Source of the DNA: an uncultured Acetatifactor sp.
Lineage (GTDB): Bacteria > Bacillota > Clostridia > Lachnospirales > Lachnospiraceae
Assembly (NCBI GenBank): GCA_910578815.1
Contig: CAJTSE010000012.1
Span: forward strand, 1 to 64,000
Length of the DNA stretch: 64,000 bases
Direction: 5' to 3'
The first letter of the stretch is position 1. The number at the start of each line of letters is the position of its first letter. The notes under the pieces are model-generated. The model ran no database searches and was not told the DNA's origin. It worked only from the letters and a program-made list of their open reading frames with translations. This document shows, piece by piece, positions 9,503 through 18,350 of this stretch. The position numbers and the translations under genes are program-made.

Positions 9503-10102
9503 ATGGAAATAAAGCGAATAGACGTTTATACAGATGACCGTTTTTCCCGGAAAGTTTTGGATCAGCACGGATGTTTTCTGGTGGACGGGCTGCCCTGTGA
9601 GGTGGAAATATTTTCTGATTATGAAGCGGTGGTCCGTGGCGGGAGCAGGGAGACGTATCTCCAGTTAATAGAAGAATTTCGATTTTTTACTCCCCATATT
9701 ACGAAGTTTTTTGACAATAACGGAGAGCTGATTAAGGAGTATCCTCCTGCACCGATTTTTAAAATTCCGGTTGCGGAGATTCAGCCGTCTCAATTTTTCA
9801 TAGATGAGGATAAAATCGCCGCCATTCGCAGTTTTATTCACAGTCCACAGGATATTATCATTCAGGTGATGAAGCACCAGGGAAGGTATATCTCACTTGA
9901 CGGCCATACACGTCTGTATTATGCGGTGTTAGAGGGCTGGGACATTGTCCGGGCGGTGGAAGCCGAGGTCAGTGCAGACATCCTGGGATTTGTCAAGGAA
10001 GCACAAAAGCGTAAGATTTATGCGCCAAAGGACATGGAGCTGGTAAGCCACAGCGAATACGAGGACAAGTGGAATCGTTTCTGCGATGCCTATTTGGGGT
10101 AA
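9503..10102 (+). CDS. ParB/sulfiredoxin-fold domain protein
   Basis: This is a 199-residue soluble protein. The central part (about residues 85-165) carries a ParB-like pattern: VAEIQPSQFF, then a conserved-looking ISLDGHTRLYYAVLEGW, corresponding to the GxHR-like nucleotide-binding box of ParB/Srx folds. The N-terminal 80 residues are not recognised. The start at 9503 follows GAGAGGA, whereas an upstream extension overlapping the GNAT gene has no binding site. It has no HTH, so it is not a partition ParB; a stand-alone ParB-like enzyme or nucleotide-binding protein is likelier. It is probably in one operon with the GNAT gene. Confidence 0.55.
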   Translation: MEIKRIDVYTDDRFSRKVLDQHGCFLVDGLPCEVEIFSDYEAVVRGGSRETYLQLIEEFRFFTPHITKFFDNNGELIKEYPPAPIFKIPVAEIQPSQFFIDEDKIAAIRSFIHSPQDIIIQVMKHQGRYISLDGHTRLYYAVLEGWDIVRAVEAEVSADILGFVKEAQKRKIYAPKDMELVSHSEYEDKWNRFCDAYLG

Positions 10103-10152
10103 TAGCTTCATGTTCGGCAGCAATAACAGAAATGATAATGGAGGGTCACAGC

Positions 10153-11763
10153 ATGGCACAAAAAACAAAGATAACCGTACACCCCTTATTTCCCATCGGG
10201 GAAATTTCCCCAAGGCTTTTCAGTACCTTTTTGGAGCCCATCGGCACCATGGTAAACGGCACCATGTATAACCCCAAGCATCCTACGGCGGATGAGCAGG
10301 GTTTCCGACAGGATTTTATACAGGCTTTAAGGGAGGCAGGCGTCAGGGCTGTCCGGCTGCCCGGAGGTAATTTTGTGTCCTGCTGGGACTGGAAGGATTC
10401 CATCGGTCCGAAGGAAAACCGTAAAACGCATCTGGACATGGCATGGCATCAGTATATCACAAACGAGGTGGGGCACGACGAATATCTGCAGTGGGCGGAA
10501 AAGACCGGCGCCGAGCCCATGTACACCGTAAATCTGGGCACCGGCAGCATCCGGGACGCCATTGACATCGTCGAGTATACCAATCATGAGGGCGGGAGCT
10601 GGTGGTCCGATCTCCGCCGTAAATACGGCCATGAGAAGCCCTACGGGGTCAAGACATGGTATCTGGGAAACGAAATGGACGGTCCCTGGCAGCTGGGCTC
10701 ATGGGATCAAGACCCGAAAGGCTACGGCATCACCTGTAACGAGGCCTCCAAAGCGATGAAGTGGGTGGACGAAACCATTGAGACGGTAGTCTGCGCTTCC
10801 TCCGCTCCCTTTATGGCGCACTATCCCCAATGGGAGGAAGATGTGCTGAGTCAGTGCTATGAGACGGTGGATTACATTTCCCTGCATCATTATCACATTG
10901 CCCCTCCCGGTGATTTTAAGGCATTACTTGGCGGGTCGGTTTTCTATGAGGACTTTATTAAAACGGAGATTGCCATGTGTGATCTGGTGCAGGCAAAAAT
11001 GCGCTCTCCCAAGCAGATTATGATTTCCTTTGACGAATACGGAACTATGGCCCGTCCCTGTGATAAGCTTCATCCGGGCTATGGCCCTCATAACATGGCG
11101 GCCGCACATTACCGTTTTGATCCTGCCAGAAAGTATGTGCGGCATGATCCCGACAATATGGAAGACCGGGTATTTCCCGGCGGGGATATGTTGCATGCTT
11201 TGACACTGGCTTCCACGCAGCTTGCCTTTTTGCATCACGCGGATCGTGTGAAAATCGGCTGCATGACCGGCGGTCTGGGCGCTCTTTGCGCATCCAATCA
11301 CGATCATGTATGGAAATCCGCCTCTCACTATGTTCTTACCCAGCTGATGCAGTATGCCAGAGGGGTATCACTGCAGACAGCCATAGAGAGCGAGACCTTT
11401 GATATTCCAGGCTACGCCATAAACGATACCTCGGAATATCCTGATAAAGAGGGGATTAACTGGGTAGATGCTGCCTGCGCATGGGATGCGGAAGGCGGTA
11501 CGCTGAATCTGTTTGTCATAAACAAGAATCCGGACACGGAATATTCTCTGGATATTGATATTTCTGCCTTTGGGGATTATAAATTTGAGAAGCATCTGGA
11601 ATTATACAGTGAGGAATTTGAGGCGAAAAACAGTTTTGAAGCGCCGGATATTATCCGTCCCCAGGAAAACTCGAAGGCTTCTTACAGGGACGGCATTCTC
11701 AATGCTTCGTTAAAGGCGCTGTCCTGGAATTTGTTCTGTTTCCGGCAGGATGGGAAAGGTTGA
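10153..11763 (+). CDS. abfA: GH51 alpha-L-arabinofuranosidase
   Basis: The 536-residue intracellular enzyme (no signal peptide) removes terminal alpha-L-arabinofuranosyl residues from arabino-oligosaccharides. The TIM-barrel catalytic domain shows the GH51 signatures: RLPGGNFVSCWDWKDSIGP, the acid/base glutamate in YLGNEMDGPW (E174) and the nucleophile in SFDEYGT (E295). The C-terminal beta-sandwich runs from about residue 400. The length is usual for the family. I chose the ATG at 10153 because GGAGG lies just upstream at the right distance; longer forms lack one. The two-component genes start 64 bases downstream, perhaps co-transcribed. Confidence 0.92.
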   Translation: MAQKTKITVHPLFPIGEISPRLFSTFLEPIGTMVNGTMYNPKHPTADEQGFRQDFIQALREAGVRAVRLPGGNFVSCWDWKDSIGPKENRKTHLDMAWHQYITNEVGHDEYLQWAEKTGAEPMYTVNLGTGSIRDAIDIVEYTNHEGGSWWSDLRRKYGHEKPYGVKTWYLGNEMDGPWQLGSWDQDPKGYGITCNEASKAMKWVDETIETVVCASSAPFMAHYPQWEEDVLSQCYETVDYISLHHYHIAPPGDFKALLGGSVFYEDFIKTEIAMCDLVQAKMRSPKQIMISFDEYGTMARPCDKLHPGYGPHNMAAAHYRFDPARKYVRHDPDNMEDRVFPGGDMLHALTLASTQLAFLHHADRVKIGCMTGGLGALCASNHDHVWKSASHYVLTQLMQYARGVSLQTAIESETFDIPGYAINDTSEYPDKEGINWVDAACAWDAEGGTLNLFVINKNPDTEYSLDIDISAFGDYKFEKHLELYSEEFEAKNSFEAPDIIRPQENSKASYRDGILNASLKALSWNLFCFRQDGKG

Positions 11764-11827
11764 GATGCCAGATATTTCCGCAGGAAGAAAGGATTATGCC
11801 GCGGAGTGGAAAAGGGAGGTATGCTGT

Positions 11828-12481
11828 ATGCCGGACATTCTGATTGTAGAGGATGATGAAGCCATTGCGGACTTAATTTGTATGAATTTGGCTTCGGAGG
11901 GTTATCAATGCACCGGTGCCGGAGACGGCATGGAGGCCGTGTGTGCTCTGGAACAGGGAAGCTATGATCTGGTGCTGTTGGACATTATGCTGCCGAAGCT
12001 GGACGGGTATGCTTTGCTGGAGCAGATCAGGCCTACAGGCACGCCGGTAATTTTCATTACGGCCAAGGGAGCCGTGGAGGACCGAATCAGGGGCCTGAAG
12101 GCAGGGGCGGATGATTATCTTGTGAAGCCTTTTCAGATCGGGGAGCTTTTGGCCAGAGTGGAAGCCGTATTACGAAGAAGGCTGCCCGGCGGGGAGACAC
12201 TGCGGCTGGGAGATGTGATTGTGCGCACGGATTCCCGGCAGGTGGAGAAGGGCGGCTGCCCGGTTATACTGACGGCAAAGGAGTTTGACCTTTTGGTGGA
12301 GCTTCTGCAGAATAAAAATGTGGCTTTGTACCGGGAAAGGCTTTATGAGAAGGTTTGGAACGAGCCCTTCCTTGGGGAGACGCGGACGTTGGATTCCCAT
12401 ATCCAGCGGCTGCGGAAAAAGCTGGGCTGGGAGGACCGGATCAAGACCATATTCCGAGTGGGCTACAGGCTGGAGGGATAA
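11828..12481 (+). CDS. OmpR/PhoB-family response regulator
   Basis: The 217-residue regulator has a receiver domain with acidic pair D9-D10, phospho-acceptor D52 in LLDIMLPKLDG, T78 and K100 (VKPF). A winged-helix OmpR-type DNA-binding domain follows from about residue 125, with HIQRLRKKLG as part of the recognition region and FRVGYRLEG at the end. GGGAGG lies upstream of the ATG at 11828. The kinase gene begins 5 bases after the stop, so the two form a classic pair. The signal and target genes are unknown; the adjacent anchored protein and solute-binding lipoprotein are candidates for its regulon. Confidence 0.9.
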   Translation: MPDILIVEDDEAIADLICMNLASEGYQCTGAGDGMEAVCALEQGSYDLVLLDIMLPKLDGYALLEQIRPTGTPVIFITAKGAVEDRIRGLKAGADDYLVKPFQIGELLARVEAVLRRRLPGGETLRLGDVIVRTDSRQVEKGGCPVILTAKEFDLLVELLQNKNVALYRERLYEKVWNEPFLGETRTLDSHIQRLRKKLGWEDRIKTIFRVGYRLEG

Positions 12482-12486
12482 CGAGA

Positions 12487-14136
12487 ATGCGGCTGTTTAC
12501 AAAGATCTTTTTGGCCGGTGTGCTGGTGTTGGGACTGGCATTTTCCGCATCAGGATACTTTCTGCTCCATTATTCTCTGGAGAGCAGCCTGGCCAGAGAG
12601 GCTGATTTTGCCTTAAAGCAATATCAATATGATAAATTCACGGTGCAGTCCGCAATGCTCACCGATACGGCTATCTGGATTTCCCTGGGCCTGGACGATG
12701 AGCTGGCGGAGGATGAAACTTTCACATATACCATCCGGGAGAAGCCGAAGCCGCAGAAGAAAAGTATGGAAGGGATGTCCGCCGAAGAGGACAAAGAAGA
12801 GCAAAGCGGAACGGAAGGTATTTGGGCCAGGGCATATCAATCAATGGATTTATTTGCCGCCCTGGCGCTGGAACTCAGTGTTCCCGCCGCCTTTTATGCG
12901 GAGGATCATACCCTTTTGTATTCAAATATTCAGGATCTGGATCCCGCTTTTTTAGATAATCTGACGGAAAATGCTCATATCTGGCAGTACTGTAAAAACG
13001 GGGCAGGCGGTTCGATTTTGGTGGGAAGTATCGTATGGCAGGAGGGCGTGGCTGCTGCCCGTGACGAGGCGGATGCGGGGGATACGTCATCAGGGGGATG
13101 TCCTGTTTATTTTGTCACCCAGTGGGACATCAGCAAGACTCTGCAGCAGCAGGATACTCTGCGGCAGTATTTTCTGCGCTGTTATCTGATTGTAATGGCA
13201 GCAGGCATGGCGCTGCTGATACTGCTGTCGGCTTTTCTTACCGGCCCCTTAAACAGGATGTCCCGGGCGGCCCGCCGGATAGCGGCCGGGGATTACGGAG
13301 AAAGGCTGCCTGCAGGAGGGCGGGATGAAATTGGTGGGCTGGCGGACAGCTTTAACCAGATGGCGGGGGCCGTGGAGGGAAAAATAGACGAGCTGGCAAG
13401 AGCCGCCAGGGAAAAGGAAGATTTCGTGGCCAATTTTGCTCATGAGTTAAAAACGCCTCTCACTTCCATCATCGGATATGCGGATACCATCTATCAGAAG
13501 GAGCTTTCCCGGGAAGAGACGCGGAAAGCCTCCTGGCATATCTGGAACGAAGGGATGCGCCTGGAGTCCCTGTCCTATAAACTGATGGAGCTGACCGTGC
13601 TGGGCAGGCAGGAATTTCCCCTGACGGAGCTGCCGGCGGATGAACTGCTGCAGGACGTGGGGGAAGGGCTGGCGCCGCTGTTTCGGGAGCGGCAGATCGA
13701 CTTTCTGATCCGGGCAGAGCAGGCTTATGTGCTGGCGGATTATGATTTGCTGAAAACGCTGTTGATTAATCTCACGGATAATTCCGTCAAGGCGGGGGCT
13801 GACCGGATAGAGCTGACAGGGCAGGTAAACGGCGGTAACTATTTAATCTGCGTCCGGGACAACGGCTGCGGCATGGAACAGGAAGAGCTTTCGCGGATTA
13901 CGGAGGCCTTTTACATGGTGGACAAGGCCCGTTCCCGAAAGCAGCACGGAGCCGGATTAGGGCTGGCCCTGGCGGAGCAGGCGGCCCGGCTGCACGGAGA
14001 TCGTTTAGCCTTTGAAAGCCGGGCAGGAGCCGGCACGGCGGTGAGCTTTTCCCTGAGGATGGCGGCAGAAGCGCCGAGTAATAAAGAGGAAAAAGGGCGG
14101 TCCTCCGGAACGTCTCTGCGGGAGGACAACCGGTAA
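12487..14136 (+). CDS. Membrane sensor histidine kinase
   Basis: The 549-residue kinase partners the preceding regulator. There is a membrane segment at about 5-27, an extracytoplasmic sensor region of about 200 residues (acidic and lysine-rich around 85-108), a second membrane segment at about 232-252, and a HAMP region containing GDYGERLPAGGRDEIGGLA. The HisKA box NFAHELKTPLTS has the phospho-accepting H319. The HATPase domain shows the N box (LLINLTDNSVKAG), DNGCGM and GAGLGLAL. The start ATG at 12487 overlaps nothing and lies 5 bases after the regulator stop. No Cache or PAS domain was recognised in the sensor part. Confidence 0.9.
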   Translation: MRLFTKIFLAGVLVLGLAFSASGYFLLHYSLESSLAREADFALKQYQYDKFTVQSAMLTDTAIWISLGLDDELAEDETFTYTIREKPKPQKKSMEGMSAEEDKEEQSGTEGIWARAYQSMDLFAALALELSVPAAFYAEDHTLLYSNIQDLDPAFLDNLTENAHIWQYCKNGAGGSILVGSIVWQEGVAAARDEADAGDTSSGGCPVYFVTQWDISKTLQQQDTLRQYFLRCYLIVMAAGMALLILLSAFLTGPLNRMSRAARRIAAGDYGERLPAGGRDEIGGLADSFNQMAGAVEGKIDELARAAREKEDFVANFAHELKTPLTSIIGYADTIYQKELSREETRKASWHIWNEGMRLESLSYKLMELTVLGRQEFPLTELPADELLQDVGEGLAPLFRERQIDFLIRAEQAYVLADYDLLKTLLINLTDNSVKAGADRIELTGQVNGGNYLICVRDNGCGMEQEELSRITEAFYMVDKARSRKQHGAGLGLALAEQAARLHGDRLAFESRAGAGTAVSFSLRMAAEAPSNKEEKGRSSGTSLREDNR

Positions 14137-14239
14137 GCTTTACAATGTAAAAAGAGCGATTCCCTGAAAGCGCTGCCGGGCAGGAATAGTCAATTTGACG
14201 CCCTGCAGCGGAGGGAGTAAGAAAGCAGGGAGGTATCTT

Positions 14240-15112
14240 GTGAATTCACAGAAAACAAGTCAATCGCCGTCCAAAAGATTGGGCGGAATTGTTATAAATT
14301 CTCTGGGGATTTTGACCGCCTTTGCCATTGCCTTCGGTGGACTGTTTCTGGTGCAGAGCAGCCTGGCCCGGGAGAAAGAAAGGCTGCTGGCAGGGGGCGG
14401 CATGGCGGCGCTTCCACAGACGGAGGCTGTAGAGGCTGTAGCAGCCAAAGACCTGGCCGCCCTGAGGCAGCTGACGGGGGACGAGCTTTGGCAGCTTATA
14501 CAAATCATGGAACAAAAAGGGGAGACCCGGCCTCATGAGCCCGTGCAGGGTCAGCTTACCATGGCGGAGGCCGTGGACTGCGGGCGGGCATGGATGGAGG
14601 AATTCTTTTTGCCCCGCTTTGGCGTAAGCCGTCTTTTTGCGGAAGAGTGCAGGATCAGCTGCTACCTGTGGGCGCCGGAGACGGCGGGAGCGGGTACGGA
14701 GGAATATCCCTGGCTCAGCTGTTGGACGGTGTCCTTTGCCAATCAGGAGCTGGAAGCTAAGTTGCTGCTAAGCGCGGTGAGCGGTCAGGTTTTGGACGCA
14801 AAGGTAAGCTATTCGGCCCCTGTACCCTGGCAGGACGGGGAAGAATTGACAGAAATCCTTACGGAATATGCTTCCTCCTTTGGTCTGGATGGAGATTACT
14901 GCATGGTCTACAGTGCGGAGACGGATTCCGGGGCCAAAAAGCTGCCCTGGTATTGCAGCGTGGGCGACAGGGGAATTTATGCCGCTCTGGATGCAGGCAG
15001 TATCAGTATGGTGTCCAGTAGCGTTGTAGATCCGGAGACGGGAGAGGCGGCCTATGCAGAGCGGGAGTATTTCGACGTGCGCCTGTACTTGTGTTATAAA
15101 GAGTCTGAGTGA
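14240..15112 (+). CDS. Membrane-anchored protein of unknown function
   Basis: The 290-residue protein starts at GTG 14240, supported by GGGAGG 7 bases upstream. A single membrane segment (about residues 16-38) with positively charged residues before it suggests an N-in anchor with an extracytoplasmic body. The body has a YcdA/PepSY-like feel (repeated VSGQVLDAKV-type strands), but no family can be named. It lies downstream of the two-component genes on the same strand and may be part of their operon or a sensor accessory. The 100-base gap before it has no clear terminator. Confidence 0.5.
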   Translation: MNSQKTSQSPSKRLGGIVINSLGILTAFAIAFGGLFLVQSSLAREKERLLAGGGMAALPQTEAVEAVAAKDLAALRQLTGDELWQLIQIMEQKGETRPHEPVQGQLTMAEAVDCGRAWMEEFFLPRFGVSRLFAEECRISCYLWAPETAGAGTEEYPWLSCWTVSFANQELEAKLLLSAVSGQVLDAKVSYSAPVPWQDGEELTEILTEYASSFGLDGDYCMVYSAETDSGAKKLPWYCSVGDRGIYAALDAGSISMVSSSVVDPETGEAAYAEREYFDVRLYLCYKESE

Positions 15113-15123
15113 GGAAGAAGGAA

Positions 15124-15420
15124 ATGAAAATCATTACGATCTGCGGAAGTTTAAAATATCAGGATGAAATCATGAAAATAAGCGAAGAAGTGACTTTGCA
15201 GGGGAACTGTATCCTAAGTATTATATATCCGGCAAGCCGTGATATAAGCGCTTATTCTGCAGAAGAGAGGAAGTTGTTCGGCGCTATGCACAGGGAGCGG
15301 ATCCGGCTTTCGGATGCCATACTGGTAGTCAATCTAGATGATTATATCGGGGAAAGCACCAGGCAGGAGATAGAATTTGCCAGATCTCTGAATAAGGAAA
15401 TTCTGTATTATGCGGATTGA
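15124..15420 (+). CDS. Small nucleoside 2-deoxyribosyltransferase-like protein
   Basis: The 98-residue soluble protein begins with ITICGSLKYQDEIMKISEEV and has SDAILVVNLDDYIGESTRQE near the end. These are hallmarks of the nucleoside 2-deoxyribosyltransferase/DUF4406-like Rossmann-type fold: a GS motif after strand 1, then D-x-hydrophobic and IGxSTxxEI for ribose and phosphate binding. Members handle nucleosides or nucleotides, but this short version is often of unknown substrate. I chose the ATG at 15124 over a GTG overlapping the previous stop, as GAGGAAGAAGGA precedes it. Confidence 0.65.
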   Translation: MKIITICGSLKYQDEIMKISEEVTLQGNCILSIIYPASRDISAYSAEERKLFGAMHRERIRLSDAILVVNLDDYIGESTRQEIEFARSLNKEILYYAD

Positions 15421-15513
15421 TTTTACAACTTAGGCACATGTCGGACACAGGTACTTGACATTTTTCTGTTATTCTGTGCAAGGTATAACAAATCAGTAAA
15501 GGAGTGACAGAAA

Positions 15514-17805
15514 ATGAAAAAGACGAAAGGCAGTAAGCTGCTGGCGGCGCTGTTGGCAGTAAGTCTGTGCATGAGCGCACTGGGAGGCTGCGGAAAGGGA
15601 GAAGAGGGAAGAAGCGGCCAGTCAGGCAGTCAGTCTGGTTCAAACAGCAGCCAGCCGGGCTCTGGAAACAGCGCACCATCAGGGCAGGTGAAGGGCAGGT
15701 ATGTGGAAAAAACGGTGGAGCTGCCGGCAGAGCTGGGAGGCGGCTCCATAGCGCAGATGTATGCGCTGGAAAATACGCTGCACTTTCTGGTGATGAAAGA
15801 TGAGAACGGAAAAGTCCGCCTGCAGGAATGGGTGTATGAGGACGGAGCTTTCAGAGATGTAACCCGGGACTGGCTGGCCTCTGTGGAGCTTCCGGGCGCA
15901 GACTGGGTGGAAACAAAGCTGATTCAGGGGCCCGACGATGTGCAGTATCTTTATGCCGGATATGTGGAGGAGGAAGAGGAAGCTTTCATGGGCCATTTGT
16001 GGAAGGGTACGGCGGATGGGGCCGTGGAAATCACGCCGGAAAAGTGGTCCGTTCCTGATGAGCAGTGGGGCAGCTATGAGATGATTCAGGGGCTGGCGGC
16101 GCTGGATGACGGTAACCTGCTGACGGTTTCCTATAACTCTCTGGATATTCTGTCAGGCGAGGACGGTGCCGTACTGGAAAGCGAGCCATATACTGACAAT
16201 TATTATGAAGGAAATGTGACAGCAAAAGGCGGAAGCGTATATCTTCGCGATGCTTCGGCGGAGAAGATTGAAAAGCGGAAGGACGGCAGCAAGGAGGATG
16301 TTCAGACATATTCTTATCCTACAGGGAATTCCGACAGTGACGTGATGGTCTTCGGCGGATCAGGGAGCCTTGCCTTTGACGCCTTAAAGGACGGCACGCT
16401 GATTGCCGGCAGCGAGGCGGGTATTTATAAGCTTGCGGGAGAGGGTACGGAAGGAGAGTGGGAACAGCTGCTTGCCGGAAGGGATACGGATTTCTCCATG
16501 CCGGATTATTGGTGTCTGAGTCTGGCTGCCCTGGAAAACGGCGGCATTTACGGACTGTTTCAGGCAAACGATGAGCAAAAGCTGAATTTATATGAGTATG
16601 ATCCCGAAGCGGTATCCGAGGTGACGCAGGTATTAAGGCTGTATACCGTCTATGAAAGCTCCCTGTTGAAGCAGGCGGCGGCCATGTATCACAAGGCTCA
16701 CCCGGAAGTCGTCATTGAAATTGAGTATGAATATCCTCAGTACTTTTTCGACACCCCGGATTACGACGCCGTTTATAAGAAGCTGAATACCATGCTCATG
16801 GGGGATGACGCGCCGGATATTTTGGTAATGGATCATCTGAATATGAGTTCCTATGCCGAAAAGGGGCTTTTGAAGGATTTGAATGACGTGCTGAAACCCC
16901 TGGAGGACAGCGGAGAGCTGCTTTCCAACATCACGGGCGCATATGTAAACGAGGATGGCAGCCGGTATGTGGTGCCCTTGCAGTTTGGCTTTACCATTGC
17001 CATGGGCAGGGATATAACGCAGCAGGACATGGGTTCTTTGGAAGCGCTGGCCGCATTTTTATCTCAGGCGGATTACAGTTATATGGGCAGCCTGACGACA
17101 GATGAGCTGGTGGATATGTTTTATCCGTTTTTCTGTGATAAGATGGTGAAGGATAAGGCGCTGGATCAGGAGATTCTTGGCAGGTGTCTGGAGTGCCTGA
17201 AGGCCATCGGGGATAACAGCGGCATGATTGAAAGGCGGCAGGAAAATGAAGTCAGCCTTGGAATGTGGGATCTGTCCGCAAATGCAAAGCTGGCCTTCAC
17301 GGAAGCAGGCGGTTTCTCAAACTTCATGTTCCCCATGTCCATTGTGGATTATATTAAAGGAGATTTTACCGCCTTTGAAAACAGCTTTATTCCTTCCCTG
17401 CAGACAGGGATCTGTACAAAGAGCGCGTATGCGGATACCGCTGAGGACTTTTTGAAATTTGCTTTGTCCGAGCAGGTACAGAACTCGGAAACCTATCAGG
17501 GATTCCCGATAAACAGCCGTGCCCTGCAGAATCTGGCGGATAAGGATCGTTCAAACATGGCTTCTGTGGCCGCGATTAAGGGGGACGACGGCGGTTATGT
17601 GGAGTTTGAGAGTAAGCCATATTCCAAAGAAACGGCAAAGCGGCTCACAGACATATGTAAATCGCTGGATAAACCGATAAAGGAGGATACGAAAATACGG
17701 GAGGTGCTGATCGAGAGCCTGGGAGGCTATCTGAACGGTACGGAATCCCTGGAGGCGGCCATTCAGAAAATAGAAGACGGGCTGAAAATGTATCTGGCAG
17801 AATGA
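15514..17805 (+). CDS. Large extracellular solute-binding lipoprotein
   Basis: The 763-residue lipoprotein has a basic start, a hydrophobic segment and the lipobox LGGC with lipidated C26, then a Ser/Gly/Gln-rich spacer (about 27-60). Residues about 65-370 form a region of repeated Asp/Gly-rich beta units reminiscent of a propeller or sensor domain. Residues about 370-760 resemble a family 1 ABC solute-binding protein (RLYTVYESSLLKQAAAMYHK, then DDAPDILVMDHLNM and later EDFLKFALSEQVQ). That is nearly twice the usual length for a binding protein. No permease or ATPase genes are adjacent. It may supply a sugar or peptide transporter encoded elsewhere, or signal to the neighbouring kinase. A strong AGGAG lies before the ATG. 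Confidence 0.75.
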   Translation: MKKTKGSKLLAALLAVSLCMSALGGCGKGEEGRSGQSGSQSGSNSSQPGSGNSAPSGQVKGRYVEKTVELPAELGGGSIAQMYALENTLHFLVMKDENGKVRLQEWVYEDGAFRDVTRDWLASVELPGADWVETKLIQGPDDVQYLYAGYVEEEEEAFMGHLWKGTADGAVEITPEKWSVPDEQWGSYEMIQGLAALDDGNLLTVSYNSLDILSGEDGAVLESEPYTDNYYEGNVTAKGGSVYLRDASAEKIEKRKDGSKEDVQTYSYPTGNSDSDVMVFGGSGSLAFDALKDGTLIAGSEAGIYKLAGEGTEGEWEQLLAGRDTDFSMPDYWCLSLAALENGGIYGLFQANDEQKLNLYEYDPEAVSEVTQVLRLYTVYESSLLKQAAAMYHKAHPEVVIEIEYEYPQYFFDTPDYDAVYKKLNTMLMGDDAPDILVMDHLNMSSYAEKGLLKDLNDVLKPLEDSGELLSNITGAYVNEDGSRYVVPLQFGFTIAMGRDITQQDMGSLEALAAFLSQADYSYMGSLTTDELVDMFYPFFCDKMVKDKALDQEILGRCLECLKAIGDNSGMIERRQENEVSLGMWDLSANAKLAFTEAGGFSNFMFPMSIVDYIKGDFTAFENSFIPSLQTGICTKSAYADTAEDFLKFALSEQVQNSETYQGFPINSRALQNLADKDRSNMASVAAIKGDDGGYVEFESKPYSKETAKRLTDICKSLDKPIKEDTKIREVLIESLGGYLNGTESLEAAIQKIEDGLKMYLAE

Positions 17806-17816
17806 AGGCCGCATAA

Positions 17817-17891
17817 AGGCTTGAAAACCTTTCCCGATCATGTTAGGATAAGCATATAAAATCCTCTGAACCGGGAAAGGAGTGAAAGCCT
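17817..17891 (+). promoter_or_regulatory. Extended hairpin in the leader of the DtxR-like gene
   Basis: The leader can fold into a long interrupted stem: AGGCTT (17817-17822) with AAGCCT (17886-17891), CCTTTCCCG (17828-17836) with CGGGAAAGG (17872-17880), and AGGAT (17845-17849) with ATCCT (17861-17865) around an 11-base loop. AAAGG of the Shine-Dalgarno region lies inside the middle helix. A competing hairpin, AAAGG (17815-17819) with CCTTT (17828-17832), would free it. There is no T-run, so it is not an obvious terminator for the upstream gene. Confidence 0.5.
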
Positions 17892-17894
17892 GAA

Positions 17895-18287
17895 ATGAGC
17901 TATATCCAACACAGATCGGAAGAATCTCTGGAGGACTATCTGGAAACAATACATATTTTAAGCAGACGCTGTTCAGCCGTGCGCTCCATTGATGTGGCTA
18001 ACGAAATGAGTTTTTCAAAACCCAGTGTAAGCGTGGCCATGAAAAACCTGAAAAACCGTGAGTATGTTACGGTTTCGGAAGATGGCTTTATTTGTCTGAC
18101 AGAGGCGGGAAGAAAAATTGCGGAAAGTGTTTATGAGCGTCATACACTGCTGACGGACTGGCTGATTCATTTAGGGGTAGATCCAAAGGTGGCCGCAGCC
18201 GATGCCTGCAGGATGGAGCATGATATAACGCCGGAAAGCTATGAAGCCATGAAAAAATGTATTTTATCCATTCTGGAAAAAAATTGA
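17895..18287 (+). CDS. Short DtxR/MntR-family metal-dependent repressor
   Basis: The 130-residue regulator has an N-terminal winged helix (about 8-65, with SIDVANEMSFSKPSVSVAMK as the recognition region) and then the dimerisation and metal-binding helices, including ACRMEHDIT, where the Cys/Glu/His residues match the DtxR-family metal ligands. The SH3-like third domain is absent, as in MntR-like members. It converges on the feo operon, whose promoter carries three TTAG-N6-CTAA palindromes, so it is probably the iron-responsive repressor of feo. The start is the only ATG near the AAAGGAG. Confidence 0.87.
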   Translation: MSYIQHRSEESLEDYLETIHILSRRCSAVRSIDVANEMSFSKPSVSVAMKNLKNREYVTVSEDGFICLTEAGRKIAESVYERHTLLTDWLIHLGVDPKVAAADACRMEHDITPESYEAMKKCILSILEKN

Positions 18288-18324
18288 TTTTATAAGGAGC
18301 GCCCAATAGGCATAAAATACTCGT

Positions 18325-18350
18325 ATACCCCGCAGTTTACTGCGGGGTAT
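18325..18350. terminator. Bidirectional hairpin between dtxR-like gene and feo operon
   Basis: A perfect 11-bp stem, ATACCCCGCAG (18325-18335) and CTGCGGGGTAT (18340-18350), has loop TTTA. It overlaps the last codons of the Cys-rich feo protein and lies 38 bases after the regulator gene. T-tracts are short on both sides, but its position between convergent genes fits a shared terminator. Confidence 0.6.

Noticed and set aside
12285..12605. Alternative frames within the GC-rich two-component genes
   Set aside because: These long open frames overlap well-defined regulator and kinase domains and show no family features of their own.
15455..15489. TTGACA followed by TATAAC before the solute-binding lipoprotein gene
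   Set aside because: The spacing is 23 bases, far outside 16-18, and no alternative -10 fits, so I did not call a promoter.
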